Assembly: GCF_024170005.1 (NCBI RefSeq)
Contig: NZ_JALJXJ010000013.1
Coordinates: forward strand, 146,436-210,435
Source of the DNA: Azospirillum lipoferum
GTDB lineage: Bacteria > Pseudomonadota > Alphaproteobacteria > Azospirillales > Azospirillaceae
DNA: 64,000 bases
Direction of reading: 5' to 3'
Positions 17,117 through 25,202 of this stretch are shown here, one piece after another. The notes under the pieces are model-generated. The model saw only the letters and a program-made list of their open reading frames with translations, was not told the DNA's origin and searched no databases. Both the position numbers and the translations under genes were made by a program. Within the stretch, counting starts at the first letter, position 1, and each line of letters begins with the position of its first letter.

Positions 17117-18022
17117 ATGATCGGACGACGGGGGTTCCTGGCGGCAACGGGTGGGGTTCTGCTGCTGTCAGCGGCCGGGGCGCAGGCTGCGGAATCCAGT
17201 AAAAACAAAGCAGCCAAAGGGAGCGGCGACGAGGCGTTCGCGGCGCGCATGACGGAGCTGGAGGGGCGCACCGGCGGGCGGCTGGGTGTCGCGGTGCTCG
17301 ACAGCGGGACCGGGCGGCTGCATGGCTGGCGCGGCGACGAGCGGTTCCCGATGTGCAGCACCTTCAAATTTCTATTGGCTGCTGCCGTCCTGAAGTCGGT
17401 GGACCAGGGCAAGGACCGGCTGGACCGGCAGATTCCGGTGACCAAGGCCGATCTGGTGCCCTATGCGCCCTTCTCGGAGAAAAGGCTGAACGGCACGCCG
17501 CCGACGGTGGCCGAACTGTGCGAGGCGGCAATGACGCTCAGCGACAACGTCGCGGCGAACCTGCTGCTGCCCGGCGTCGGCAACCCGGCCGGCCTGACCG
17601 TCTTCCTGCGGAGAATCGGCGACAGGATCACGCGGCTCGACCGCAACGAACCGACGCTGAACACCGCTATTCCCGGCGACCCGCGCGACACCACCACGCC
17701 CGCCGCCATGGTGCACAGCATGGAACGCCTGCTGGTCGGCGACGTGCTGCGGCCGGACTCCCGCCGGCAGCTGATCGACTGGATGGTCGCCAACAAGACC
17801 GGCGACAAGCGGCTGCGCGCGGGTCTGCCGGCCGGCTGGCGGGTCGGTGACAAGACGGGGACCGGCACCAACGGCACGGCCAACGACATCGCCATCCTCT
17901 GGCCGGAGGGCCGTGCGCCGCTGCTGGTCGCCAGCTACCTGACCCAGACCGCGGAGGGTTTCAAGCAGCAGGATGCGATCCATGCCGAGGTGGCGCGGGC
18001 GGTGGCGGGGCTGATCGGCTGA
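17117..18022 (+). CDS. Class A serine beta-lactamase with a twin-arginine-type signal
   Basis: A 301-residue protein with all class A motifs: CSTFK (nucleophile Ser70-x-x-Lys73), SDN (Ser130 loop), EPTLN (Glu166 omega loop) and KTGTGTNG (Lys234-Thr-Gly). The N-terminus MIGRRGFLAATGG followed by a hydrophobic stretch and AQA resembles a Tat signal with an Ala-x-Ala cleavage site. GGAGGGAGG precedes ATG 17117; longer starts lack a domain. It should hydrolyse penicillins and possibly cephalosporins in the periplasm. No LysR/AmpR regulator is adjacent. Confidence 0.95.
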   Translation: MIGRRGFLAATGGVLLLSAAGAQAAESSKNKAAKGSGDEAFAARMTELEGRTGGRLGVAVLDSGTGRLHGWRGDERFPMCSTFKFLLAAAVLKSVDQGKDRLDRQIPVTKADLVPYAPFSEKRLNGTPPTVAELCEAAMTLSDNVAANLLLPGVGNPAGLTVFLRRIGDRITRLDRNEPTLNTAIPGDPRDTTTPAAMVHSMERLLVGDVLRPDSRRQLIDWMVANKTGDKRLRAGLPAGWRVGDKTGTGTNGTANDIAILWPEGRAPLLVASYLTQTAEGFKQQDAIHAEVARAVAGLIG

Positions 18023-18028
18023 GGCGGC

Positions 18029-18211
18029 TCAGACGGCAGGCGAGGGATGCGGCGGCTGGGCCCATCGTACGATGGAGCGGACGGCGTTCAGGGCGTTCAC
18101 ATTGTCCTGAATGTGGAAATGCCGCCGCAACTCGACGACGGCCGCCCATTCGCCGCTTTCGTGAAACGCCCTTTGGATTGCGGCGGCTTCATCCTGGCTG
18201 ACGCTGAACAT
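18029..18211 (-). CDS. Small hypothetical protein (60 aa)
   Basis: Reads MFSVSQDEAAAIQRAFHESG followed by EWAAVVELRRHFHIQDNVNALNAVRSIVRW; largely helical with amphipathic character. ATG 18211 has GAGG seven bases upstream. It ends 6 bp from the convergent beta-lactamase stop. I recognise no domain. The regular helical pattern and ribosome-binding site favour a real gene over a chance frame. Confidence 0.6.
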   Translation of the reverse strand: MFSVSQDEAAAIQRAFHESGEWAAVVELRRHFHIQDNVNALNAVRSIVRWAQPPHPSPAV

Positions 18212-18304
18212 TCCAACCTCATGGCCGACCCTGCGGCCCTCTTCCCCGATCATGCCCCGGCGAGGAGTCCGGTTGCAAGTCCGGCGGTCGGTCTATTTTG
18301 GGGT

Positions 18305-18796
18305 TCAGGCGCTTTCCATTCCGGCGTCCGGTTCCATGCCGCCGGACTCGTCGAAGTAATCGCCGGCCACGTCCGGTCCCCATTCCTGGACCAGCGCCAC
18401 CTTCTTCTGCTTCAGCACCTCAACCCGCTTTTCGGCGCGGGTGACCTCCATGCCGGCGACCATCGGCGGGATGCCGTAATAGATGCCCCAGCCGACGGCG
18501 GCGGCGCTGTACATCACCAGCCAGGACAGCGGGTCGGCGAAGACCTTCGCCGCGGCGCCGATGGTGTGCTGGTGCTTCCACAGATCGATGGCGAAGGGCA
18601 TGCAGCCGCAGAAATTCAGTCCCCCGACGGTGATCGGCGCCGATTTGTCGGGGTCGCGGTCGACGACATAGGCGACGATGGTCGGGATCATGCCGATGCC
18701 GAACAGGATGGTGGTCGGCAGCACGATTAGCGCCGCCGGAACGATCAGCAGGATCAGCGTGAGGGCACCGCCCTTTTTCTTCTTCTTGCGCGCCAT
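18305..18796 (-). CDS. Membrane protein encoded with the pseudokinase
   Basis: A 163-residue protein starting MARKKKKKGG, then two strongly hydrophobic segments (LTLILLIVPAALIVLPTTILFGIGMIPTIVAYVV, residues 11-43) and a further one near 95-115 (SWLVMYSAAAVGWGIYYGIPPMVAG). A Cys-containing GGLNFCGCMPF lies between them. The C-terminus is acidic and soluble. It starts 38 bp after the pseudokinase gene and is presumably its operon partner. Function unknown. Confidence 0.85.
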   Translation of the reverse strand: MARKKKKKGGALTLILLIVPAALIVLPTTILFGIGMIPTIVAYVVDRDPDKSAPITVGGLNFCGCMPFAIDLWKHQHTIGAAAKVFADPLSWLVMYSAAAVGWGIYYGIPPMVAGMEVTRAEKRVEVLKQKKVALVQEWGPDVAGDYFDESGGMEPDAGMESA

Positions 18797-18834
18797 GGCG
18801 ATCCCCCCGTCGATTCCGATTTTACGCGATGCGG

Positions 18835-20880
18835 TCAGAAAGCGAAGAACAGGATGATGCCGGCGACCAGCACGGTCGACAGCAGGCTGGACACGATGGC
18901 GGCGACCTGCCGGCCGGACGTCTCGATGATGGAGTTGCGGTCGGCGATGGTGTGGCGGATCTTGTCCATCTCCGCGTCGGCCTCCCGATAGGCGATCTGC
19001 GCCGCCTCGAACTCCAGCCGGTCGCGGCGCAGCGATTCGGGATCGTCGACCACCTTCAGCAGCTCGGTCAGCCGGCCGTTGTGCGCGGCGGCGTCCGCCA
19101 TCTTGCGGACCTCCTGCTGCTGCGGCCGGTTGTGGAAGCGGCGGAAGGCGGGGTCGAGCAGAGCCACCACCCAGCTGGCCAGATGGGTCAGCCCGTCCAC
19201 CCCGGTGCGGGCCTGGATGTCCGACAGGATGGTCAGCATGGCGATGATGCGCCGCATCGGCTCCACCCCGCTGCCGAGCTGGGTGAACAGCAGCTCGTCC
19301 CCGCGCTTGTGGCGGGCGCCGAGGAAGGCGGCGATCTGGCGGTCGATGGGATCCTTGTGCCGCTCGCCCCCCGCGGCGATCCAGTCCAGCGCCCGCAGCA
19401 GCTCGGCCGGGGTGGTCGGCAGCTGCCTGGCGACCAGGCCACTCATGCAGGGCATGGTCGGGTTCATCTCGTACAGCACGCGTTCCACCCCCAGCCCGTG
19501 GCTGGAGCGATCGAGGAAGCCGCGCAGCTGGTCGAAAGTCTGCACCAGGGGCACGAATTCCGGTTTGAAGTCGGACTGGACGTTGACCCAGAACATCGGC
19601 AACTGGTTGGCGAGCACCTCCGCCACGGCCTGGGGGGATTCGCCGCGCATGAAGGCATCGGCCAGCATGGTGGCGATGCCGTCCGGCATCATCGCCCGGC
19701 CGCGGTAGCGGATGGGTGCGGCGGGGTCGAGGGCAATGCAGACGCGCGCCACCAGCCGGTCGCCCTGGCTGCCGCCCTTGCCGCTGGAGGCGGTCTGGAT
19801 GGCGTTGCTCACCGCCTCCGCCCGCACCTCGTCGCCCATCGACCGGCGCAGCCACTTGTCCAGCTCTCCGCTTTCGATGACGGAGGCGGCGGCGGGGGCG
19901 TGGCGGGCGAAGGCGCGGGCCAGCGTGCGGCAATGCCAGTATTCCGAGCCCTGGAATTCCAGCGGACGGGCGGCGCGGCGGGAAATCTGCGGCTGCTTCG
20001 GGCTGAGCCGGCGGCCGGCCACCCACAAATCGAGGTCATTCAGCGTCCAGCGCTGCTTCGGGTCGTCGACCAGCAGGCCGCGCACCACCTCGTTGATCGC
20101 CAGCGGCAACCGGTGCTGCTGGACCAGCGCCGGGTAGGACCCGCGCTCCATCTTCGCTTGCAGCACCGCCTCGTCGTCGAGGCCGGCCAGTGGGTTGCGG
20201 CCCAGCGCCAGGATCAGCAGGGTGACGCCCAGCGAATAGAGGTCGTCGGCCATGGTGCCGGTCCCGCGCCCGGCCGGGCTGGCCATGCCGCGTTCGATCG
20301 TCTCCAGCAGGACCGGCTGGCCATAGCCGGGCTGCGTCGACACGCAGTCGCCCAGCATCAGCCCGCCACCCGCGAGATCGCGGTAGAACAGGTTGGTCGG
20401 GCGGATCGCGCCATGGACGACGCCGCGGCTCGACAGTTCCTTCAGCGCCGAGACCAGCGGATGGACGATCTGCCGGGTCAGCTGGTCTTCCGGCATCGGG
20501 TCCAGCGTGTCGGTCAGCGATCCCATCAGCCGCTTGCCGCCCGGCCGTTCGAACACAAGGCAGAAGCGCCGCCCGCGGTCCTGCGGCCAGTCCACCAGCC
20601 CCCAGTCGAGCAGCCGCATGTGGCTGGCGTTGTCGAGGCTGCCGACGGTGGAGCAGATATCCATCCGCGGCAGGACCGCGGCGTGGCAGATGATGGCGAA
20701 GGGCTCGATCCGCTTCTCGCGCAGCGCCTTGGCGGTGAAGGCGTTGCCGCCGACGGCGTTCAGCAGCGGGATCGGCGCGCCCGGCTGGATCTCGTAGCGT
20801 TCGGCGAGCTTGACCGGTTCGGCGTTCGCCATCGCCGCCGTGGCGGCTCCCATCGTACCTGTCTGGGCGTCGGATGGCAT
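18835..20880 (-). CDS. Tail-anchored pseudokinase-like protein
   Basis: A 681-residue protein whose first 300 residues have the Ser/Thr kinase fold: a helix-C region, the hinge FCLVFERPGGKRLMG, VVHGAIRPTN at 154-163 in place of HRDLKPEN, LGDCVS near 176-181 in place of DFG, and DDLYSLGVTLLIL at 212-224 (subdomain IX). The catalytic Asp of HRD is missing, so phosphotransfer is unlikely. A long helical middle region follows, and one transmembrane helix (about 660-681) forms the extreme C-terminus with no residues beyond it. It should face the cytoplasm, anchored by its tail. The small membrane protein downstream is its likely partner. Confidence 0.85.
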   Translation of the reverse strand: MPSDAQTGTMGAATAAMANAEPVKLAERYEIQPGAPIPLLNAVGGNAFTAKALREKRIEPFAIICHAAVLPRMDICSTVGSLDNASHMRLLDWGLVDWPQDRGRRFCLVFERPGGKRLMGSLTDTLDPMPEDQLTRQIVHPLVSALKELSSRGVVHGAIRPTNLFYRDLAGGGLMLGDCVSTQPGYGQPVLLETIERGMASPAGRGTGTMADDLYSLGVTLLILALGRNPLAGLDDEAVLQAKMERGSYPALVQQHRLPLAINEVVRGLLVDDPKQRWTLNDLDLWVAGRRLSPKQPQISRRAARPLEFQGSEYWHCRTLARAFARHAPAAASVIESGELDKWLRRSMGDEVRAEAVSNAIQTASSGKGGSQGDRLVARVCIALDPAAPIRYRGRAMMPDGIATMLADAFMRGESPQAVAEVLANQLPMFWVNVQSDFKPEFVPLVQTFDQLRGFLDRSSHGLGVERVLYEMNPTMPCMSGLVARQLPTTPAELLRALDWIAAGGERHKDPIDRQIAAFLGARHKRGDELLFTQLGSGVEPMRRIIAMLTILSDIQARTGVDGLTHLASWVVALLDPAFRRFHNRPQQQEVRKMADAAAHNGRLTELLKVVDDPESLRRDRLEFEAAQIAYREADAEMDKIRHTIADRNSIIETSGRQVAAIVSSLLSTVLVAGIILFFAF

Positions 20881-20990
20881 GAACGGCGGATCCCCGGGGC
20901 GTGCGAATGTGCGCAGGCGTTAGCTGGCGTGAAAAGGGCAAACAAACCCTTAACGTGAGCGTGCGCAACACTATCGGATTGGACCGAAAA

Positions 20991-21024
20991 GGAAAACCCC
21001 CGCCGGGACGGGCGGGGGTTTTCC
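20991..21024. terminator. Rho-independent terminator (phaC)
   Basis: GGAAAACCCCCGCC and GGCGGGGGTTTTCC form a perfect 14-bp stem with a 6-nt loop and A/T tracts on both sides. It sits 37 bp after the phaC stop, in the transcription direction of phaC. Confidence 0.85.
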
Positions 21025-21061
21025 GTGCAGATAAGCGCAAAGAAAGCGCCTCCGCTCGGCC

Positions 21062-22897
21062 TTACTCGTTCTTGACCTTGACGTAGGAACCCGGCGCGTC
21101 TTCCAGGGCGGGTAGGGCGCCGTCGCCGGGCTGGCGGGCGGGAACCTTGCCATTGGCGTACTGGCCGACCCACTTGTTCCATTCCGGCCACCAGGAGCCG
21201 GGGGTCTGGGTCGCCTTCTCCAGCCACTCGTCGGAGGTCTTGGCCAGCTTGTCGCTGGTCCAGTAGCAGTATTTGTTGGCCGCCGGCGGGTTGACGACGC
21301 CGGCGATGTGGCCGGACGCACCCAGCACGAACTTGACCGGGCCGCTGAACAGCTGGGCGCCGGCATAGGTGCTCTTCCACGGGGCGATGTGGTCCTCGCG
21401 GGCCGACAGGAACAGCGTTGGCACCTTGACCTTGGTCAGGTCGATCGGAACGCCTTTCAGCGTCACGGCACCCGGCTGCGCCAGCATGTTCTTCTGGTAC
21501 ATGTTGCGCAGATAGAAGCTGTGCATCGCCGCCGGCATGCGGGTGCTGTCGCTGTTCCAGTACAGCAGGTCGAAGGGGAAGGGGTCCTTGCCCAGCAGGT
21601 AGTTGTTGACGACGAACGACCAGATCAGGTCGTTGGCGCGCAGCATGTTGAAGGTGGTCGCCATCTTGGCGCCGTCGAGATAGCCCTGTTCGGCCATCTG
21701 CCCTTCGATGAAGGTCAGCTGCTCCTCGTCGATGAAGATCGACAGCTCGCCGGCCTCGGCGAAGTCCAGCATGGTGGTGAAGAAGGTGGCCGACTTGATG
21801 CGGTCGTCCTTCTTGACCGCCATGTAGGCCAGCGTCGAGGCCAGCAGCGTGCCGCCCAGGCAATAGCCGATGGCGTTGACGTCGCGCTCGCCGGTCGCCT
21901 TCTCGATGGCGTCCAGCGCCGCCAGCGGACCTTCGACCATGTAGTCTTCGAAGCCCTTGGCCGCCAACGTCTCGTCCGGGTTGACCCAGGACAGGACGAA
22001 GACGGTGTGGCCCTGGTCGACCGCCCACTTGATGAAGCTGTTCTTCTCGCGCAGGTCGAGGATGTAGAACTTGTTGATCCAGGGCGGCACGATCATCAGC
22101 GGACGCTTGTTCACGTCCGGCGTGGTCGGCGTGTACTGGATCAGCTGCATCAGGCTGGTCTGGAAGACGACCTTGCCCGGCGTGACCGCGATGTTCTTGC
22201 CGAGCTGGAAGGCGTCATAGTCGGTCATGGAGATGCGCAGCTCGCCCTTGCCGCGCTCCAGATCCGTCAGCAGATGCTCCAGACCCTTGACCAGATTCTC
22301 GCCGCCGCTCTCGATGGTCGCGCGCAGCACCTCCGGGTTCGTCATGACGAAGTTGGAGGGCGCCATCGCATCGACGAACTGGCGGGTATAGAAATCGACC
22401 TTCTTGGCGGTGTGGTCGTCCAGCCCCTCGACCTGATTGACGGTCGACTGCATCCATCGGGCGCTCAGCAGGTAGGACTGCTTGATGAAGTCGAACAGCG
22501 TGTTCTCGTCCCAGGCGGCGTCCTTGAAGCGGCGGTCGTCCTTGGCCGGGGCGATGACCGGCTGGGTCTCCTGCCCGAAGAATCGCTGGGTGGTGCGCTG
22601 CCACAGGGTCAGGTAGTCCTGCCACAGCGACATCTGCGCCTGCATCAGCTTGGCCGGATCGGCCATCATGCGGGTGGTCATTTCAAGGAAGGCATGACCG
22701 ACGCCCATCGGATCCGGGCTCTTCGGGCCGGCGCCGTCGGCGGCCTGCCGCGCCAGGAACTCGGAGACCAGCCGCTGGCTCTGTTCGGCGATGCGGGTCA
22801 TCGCCCGCGACATCTCGACCGGATCGGGAAGCTTGACGTCGGGCACCTGGGGGGAAGCCGGGTTGGAAGCCTGAGGGGGGGCCTTGGTCTCGGCCAT
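21062..22897 (-). CDS. phaC: Class I poly(3-hydroxyalkanoate) synthase PhaC
   Basis: A 611-residue polymerase that joins 3-hydroxyacyl-CoA units into PHA on the granule surface. The lipase-like box is GYCLGG, with nucleophile Cys near residue 346. The catalytic Asp lies in SAREDHIAPW and the His in LGASGHIAGVVNPP. The N-terminal class I domain is present (MTRMMADPAKLMQAQMSLWQDYLTLWQ region; FDFIKQSYLLSARW). ATG 22897 is chosen over GTG 22903 because AAGAAGGA sits eight bases upstream. phaA/phaB are not in the window, but two PHB-depolymerase-type genes lie 5-9 kb away. Confidence 0.97.
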   Translation of the reverse strand: MAETKAPPQASNPASPQVPDVKLPDPVEMSRAMTRIAEQSQRLVSEFLARQAADGAGPKSPDPMGVGHAFLEMTTRMMADPAKLMQAQMSLWQDYLTLWQRTTQRFFGQETQPVIAPAKDDRRFKDAAWDENTLFDFIKQSYLLSARWMQSTVNQVEGLDDHTAKKVDFYTRQFVDAMAPSNFVMTNPEVLRATIESGGENLVKGLEHLLTDLERGKGELRISMTDYDAFQLGKNIAVTPGKVVFQTSLMQLIQYTPTTPDVNKRPLMIVPPWINKFYILDLREKNSFIKWAVDQGHTVFVLSWVNPDETLAAKGFEDYMVEGPLAALDAIEKATGERDVNAIGYCLGGTLLASTLAYMAVKKDDRIKSATFFTTMLDFAEAGELSIFIDEEQLTFIEGQMAEQGYLDGAKMATTFNMLRANDLIWSFVVNNYLLGKDPFPFDLLYWNSDSTRMPAAMHSFYLRNMYQKNMLAQPGAVTLKGVPIDLTKVKVPTLFLSAREDHIAPWKSTYAGAQLFSGPVKFVLGASGHIAGVVNPPAANKYCYWTSDKLAKTSDEWLEKATQTPGSWWPEWNKWVGQYANGKVPARQPGDGALPALEDAPGSYVKVKNE

Positions 22898-23217
22898 GAG
22901 CACGGTCCTTCTTCTTTGGGCGGGTGTCGCGTCGTCTCGGTCTCGGAGGCCTGCGTCACCTTGGGTCCGCCGGATCGGGCTTGCGCCAGATTGGGCTTTG
23001 GGCCTTGCGGACGGGCGGCTATACAGGCTTGCGGGGATGGTCTTCAGGGGCGATGTCTCGGGACGTTCTGCACCATGTCGCTGTGGGTGGCGTGCGGCGG
23101 TCAGGCCTTCTGGTGCGGTGCGGGAGAAATCCGGGACCTCTCATACACCGCAGATGTGAACATTTCATTTCGCCGATCGTCGCACAAGTGTGGCGTATCG
23201 GCCAGACACGGGGAAGG
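22898..23217. other. Divergent intergenic region, phaC / lipoprotein
   Basis: About 320 bp without a supported gene. It must hold the phaC promoter and the lipoprotein promoter. The lipoprotein-proximal part is relatively AT-rich. I could not place convincing -35/-10 pairs or an operator by eye. Confidence 0.5.
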
Positions 23218-23220
23218 ATG

Positions 23221-23625
23221 ATGGTGACGGGCAGTCAGGGGAACGGTCGGGGCATCGCAGCGGCCGGGCGGGCGTTCGGCGCGCTTGCCGTAGCGTTGCC
23301 AATGGTTTTCGGGCTGTCGGCCTGCAGCGACCGGATGCTCGACACCGGCCCGCTGGGTGCCATTACCGGCGAGCCTTCGCCGGTCAGCGACAATTCGTCG
23401 CCGGTTCGTGGTATGAGCGGAACCAATGACGAGTACCCGAATCTCGGCACCGTCCCGCAACGTCCGACCGATCTGACCACCGAGGCGCAGCGCCAGCAGG
23501 CGATGGACCGTCTGGCCCAGGACCGTGCGGCATCCCGCCGCACGCGCGAGCAGACGGAGGCGATCCAGGTGCCGGAGCCGCTGCCGATTCCGCCGAAGCC
23601 GGATCTGCGTCCGGGCAAGAGTTGA
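23221..23625 (+). CDS. Small lipoprotein, function unknown
   Basis: A 134-residue protein with a lipoprotein signal (hydrophobic AFGALAVALPMVFGLSAC, lipobox LSAC) followed by a disordered Pro/Ser/Asp-rich segment. The C-terminal half is charged (TTEAQRQQAMDRLAQDR; PEPLPIPPKPDLRPGKS). Adjacent ATGs at 23218 and 23221 and GTG 23224 are all possible starts behind GGGGAAGG. Mature Cys followed by Ser predicts outer-membrane sorting. No recognised domain. Confidence 0.8.
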   Translation: MVTGSQGNGRGIAAAGRAFGALAVALPMVFGLSACSDRMLDTGPLGAITGEPSPVSDNSSPVRGMSGTNDEYPNLGTVPQRPTDLTTEAQRQQAMDRLAQDRAASRRTREQTEAIQVPEPLPIPPKPDLRPGKS

Positions 23626-23641
23626 GAGTTTCGGACAAGGA

Positions 23642-23674
23642 AAAAGCCCCCGACCGGTTGGTCGGGGGCTTTTC
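23642..23674. terminator. Bidirectional rho-independent terminator
   Basis: AAAGCCCCCGACC and GGTCGGGGGCTTTT pair around a short GGTT loop with a trailing T-run. It lies between the lipoprotein gene and the convergent type I secretion operon and can serve both. Confidence 0.9.
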
Positions 23675-23719
23675 TCTAAGAGGAAAGACAGGTTGGGGAC
23701 TGATTCACCCCCCACTCGG

Positions 23720-25135
23720 TCACTCCTGGATGAACGCCTTCACATAGGACTGGCGCAGCGGCTGGATCAGGTAGTCCAGCGGGGTGCGGGCGGACAGCAC
23801 GATGCGGGCCTCCACCGGCATGCCGGCCTTGATCTTCAGATTGCGGACCTCGTGGCTGTCGGCGTCCTTCAGCCGGATCCGGGCCAGATAATATTCCTGA
23901 CGGGTCGCATTGTCGGTCAGGCGGTCGGCCGACACGTAGGACACGGTGCCGTCGATGGTGCCGACGACGCGGCTGTCATAGGCGGTCAGCTGCACCTTCA
24001 CCGGCAGGTCGACGGCCATCGACTTGATGTCCTTCGGCTGGATGCGGACCTCGGCCAGCAGGGCCTTGTCGTCGGGAACGACGTCCAGCACCGGCTCGTT
24101 GGCGGTGATGGTGCCGCCGACGGCCGGGTGGCCGTACATCACCACGTTGCCGGCGTCCGGCGCCTTGATGGTGCGGTTGTCCAGGCGGTTCTTGGCGTCG
24201 CGGATCTGCTCGGCCAGCTTCTGGGCGTCGCCACGGGCCTTGTCCAGCTCGACCAGCACCTTTTCGCGGAAGTCGCTGCGGCGGCGGACCAGATCGCCCT
24301 GGGCGTCGACCGCCTGCTGGCGCGACTGCGACATGCGGGCTTCCAGCTCATGGTCCTGGGCGTGGAGCTGCGCGTTCTCCTTCTGCGCCGCCACCAGCTT
24401 GGTGCGGGTGGAGTTGCCGCGGTCCAGCAGGCCCTGGGTGATCTGGATGTCCTCATCCGACAGCTTGATCTCGCGGGCCAGGAAGGCGCGCTGCTTCTCC
24501 AGGCTGTGCACCTCGTCGCCCAGCGTGGCGATGCGGTCCTGGGTCAGCTTGGCCTCGGTGTCGAGCTGGTTGCGGCGGACCTGGAACAGCTTCTCCTGGT
24601 TCACCATGGCGTTCTCGACTGCCGGCTCCTTGGCGCGGCGGGCGGCGAGGGCGTCCGGCCATTCGATGGCGGGCTTCTCGAACAGTTCGGCCGACAGGCG
24701 CGCTTCAGAGGCCAGCGTGTCGAACAGGGCGGCGTTCAGCATCTCCAGCCGGGTCTGCGCCTCGGTGCTGTCCAGCCGCATCAGGACCTGGCCAGCCTCG
24801 ACCCGGTCGCCCTCATTGACCAGGATGGCGCTGATCACGCCGCCCTCGGTATTCTTCACCACCTTGCGGCCGGTCTCCGGTGCCAGCGAGCCCGAGGCGC
24901 TGATCGCGCTGTGCAGGGGGGCCACCGCCGCCCAGCCGGTCATGCCGCCGAAGCCGACCGCCAGGACCAGGAAGCCGCCCAGCAGCAGGCCGCGGGCATT
25001 GGTTTCCGGCATCGCCGCCCGCAGCGCGTGGATCGAGGTGATGGTCGCGGTCTTGCGTGACGGCTTGCCGGAGGGGGTTTCGGAACCGTTGTCGCTGGAC
25101 AGCGGGGCGGGGAAGGTCGTGGTCATCGTGGTCAT
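23720..25135 (-). CDS. HlyD/PrtE-type membrane-fusion protein of a type I secretion system
   Basis: A 471-residue periplasmic adaptor. A cytoplasmic N-terminus of about 45 residues precedes one transmembrane helix (LLLGGFLVLAVGFGGMTGWA). The lipoyl half-motifs (KVVKNTEGGVISAILVNEGDRVEAGQVLMRLD; PDAGNVVMYGHPAVGGTI) flank a long coiled coil. The C-terminal HlyD beta-barrel carries VRIQPKDIKSMAVDLPVKVQ and the usual end LDYLIQPLRQSYVKAFIQE. It lies directly downstream of the ABC exporter gene and would couple it to a TolC-like outer-membrane channel, which is not in this window. No RTX substrate gene is seen nearby. Confidence 0.94.
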   Translation of the reverse strand: MTTMTTTFPAPLSSDNGSETPSGKPSRKTATITSIHALRAAMPETNARGLLLGGFLVLAVGFGGMTGWAAVAPLHSAISASGSLAPETGRKVVKNTEGGVISAILVNEGDRVEAGQVLMRLDSTEAQTRLEMLNAALFDTLASEARLSAELFEKPAIEWPDALAARRAKEPAVENAMVNQEKLFQVRRNQLDTEAKLTQDRIATLGDEVHSLEKQRAFLAREIKLSDEDIQITQGLLDRGNSTRTKLVAAQKENAQLHAQDHELEARMSQSRQQAVDAQGDLVRRRSDFREKVLVELDKARGDAQKLAEQIRDAKNRLDNRTIKAPDAGNVVMYGHPAVGGTITANEPVLDVVPDDKALLAEVRIQPKDIKSMAVDLPVKVQLTAYDSRVVGTIDGTVSYVSADRLTDNATRQEYYLARIRLKDADSHEVRNLKIKAGMPVEARIVLSARTPLDYLIQPLRQSYVKAFIQE

Positions 25136-25202
25136 GGGGCTTCCTTGGCTCTGTCGGGTCGGGCGTCAGCCGGATGGTCGGTCTCGGGGGCGGTGCCGGC
25201 GG

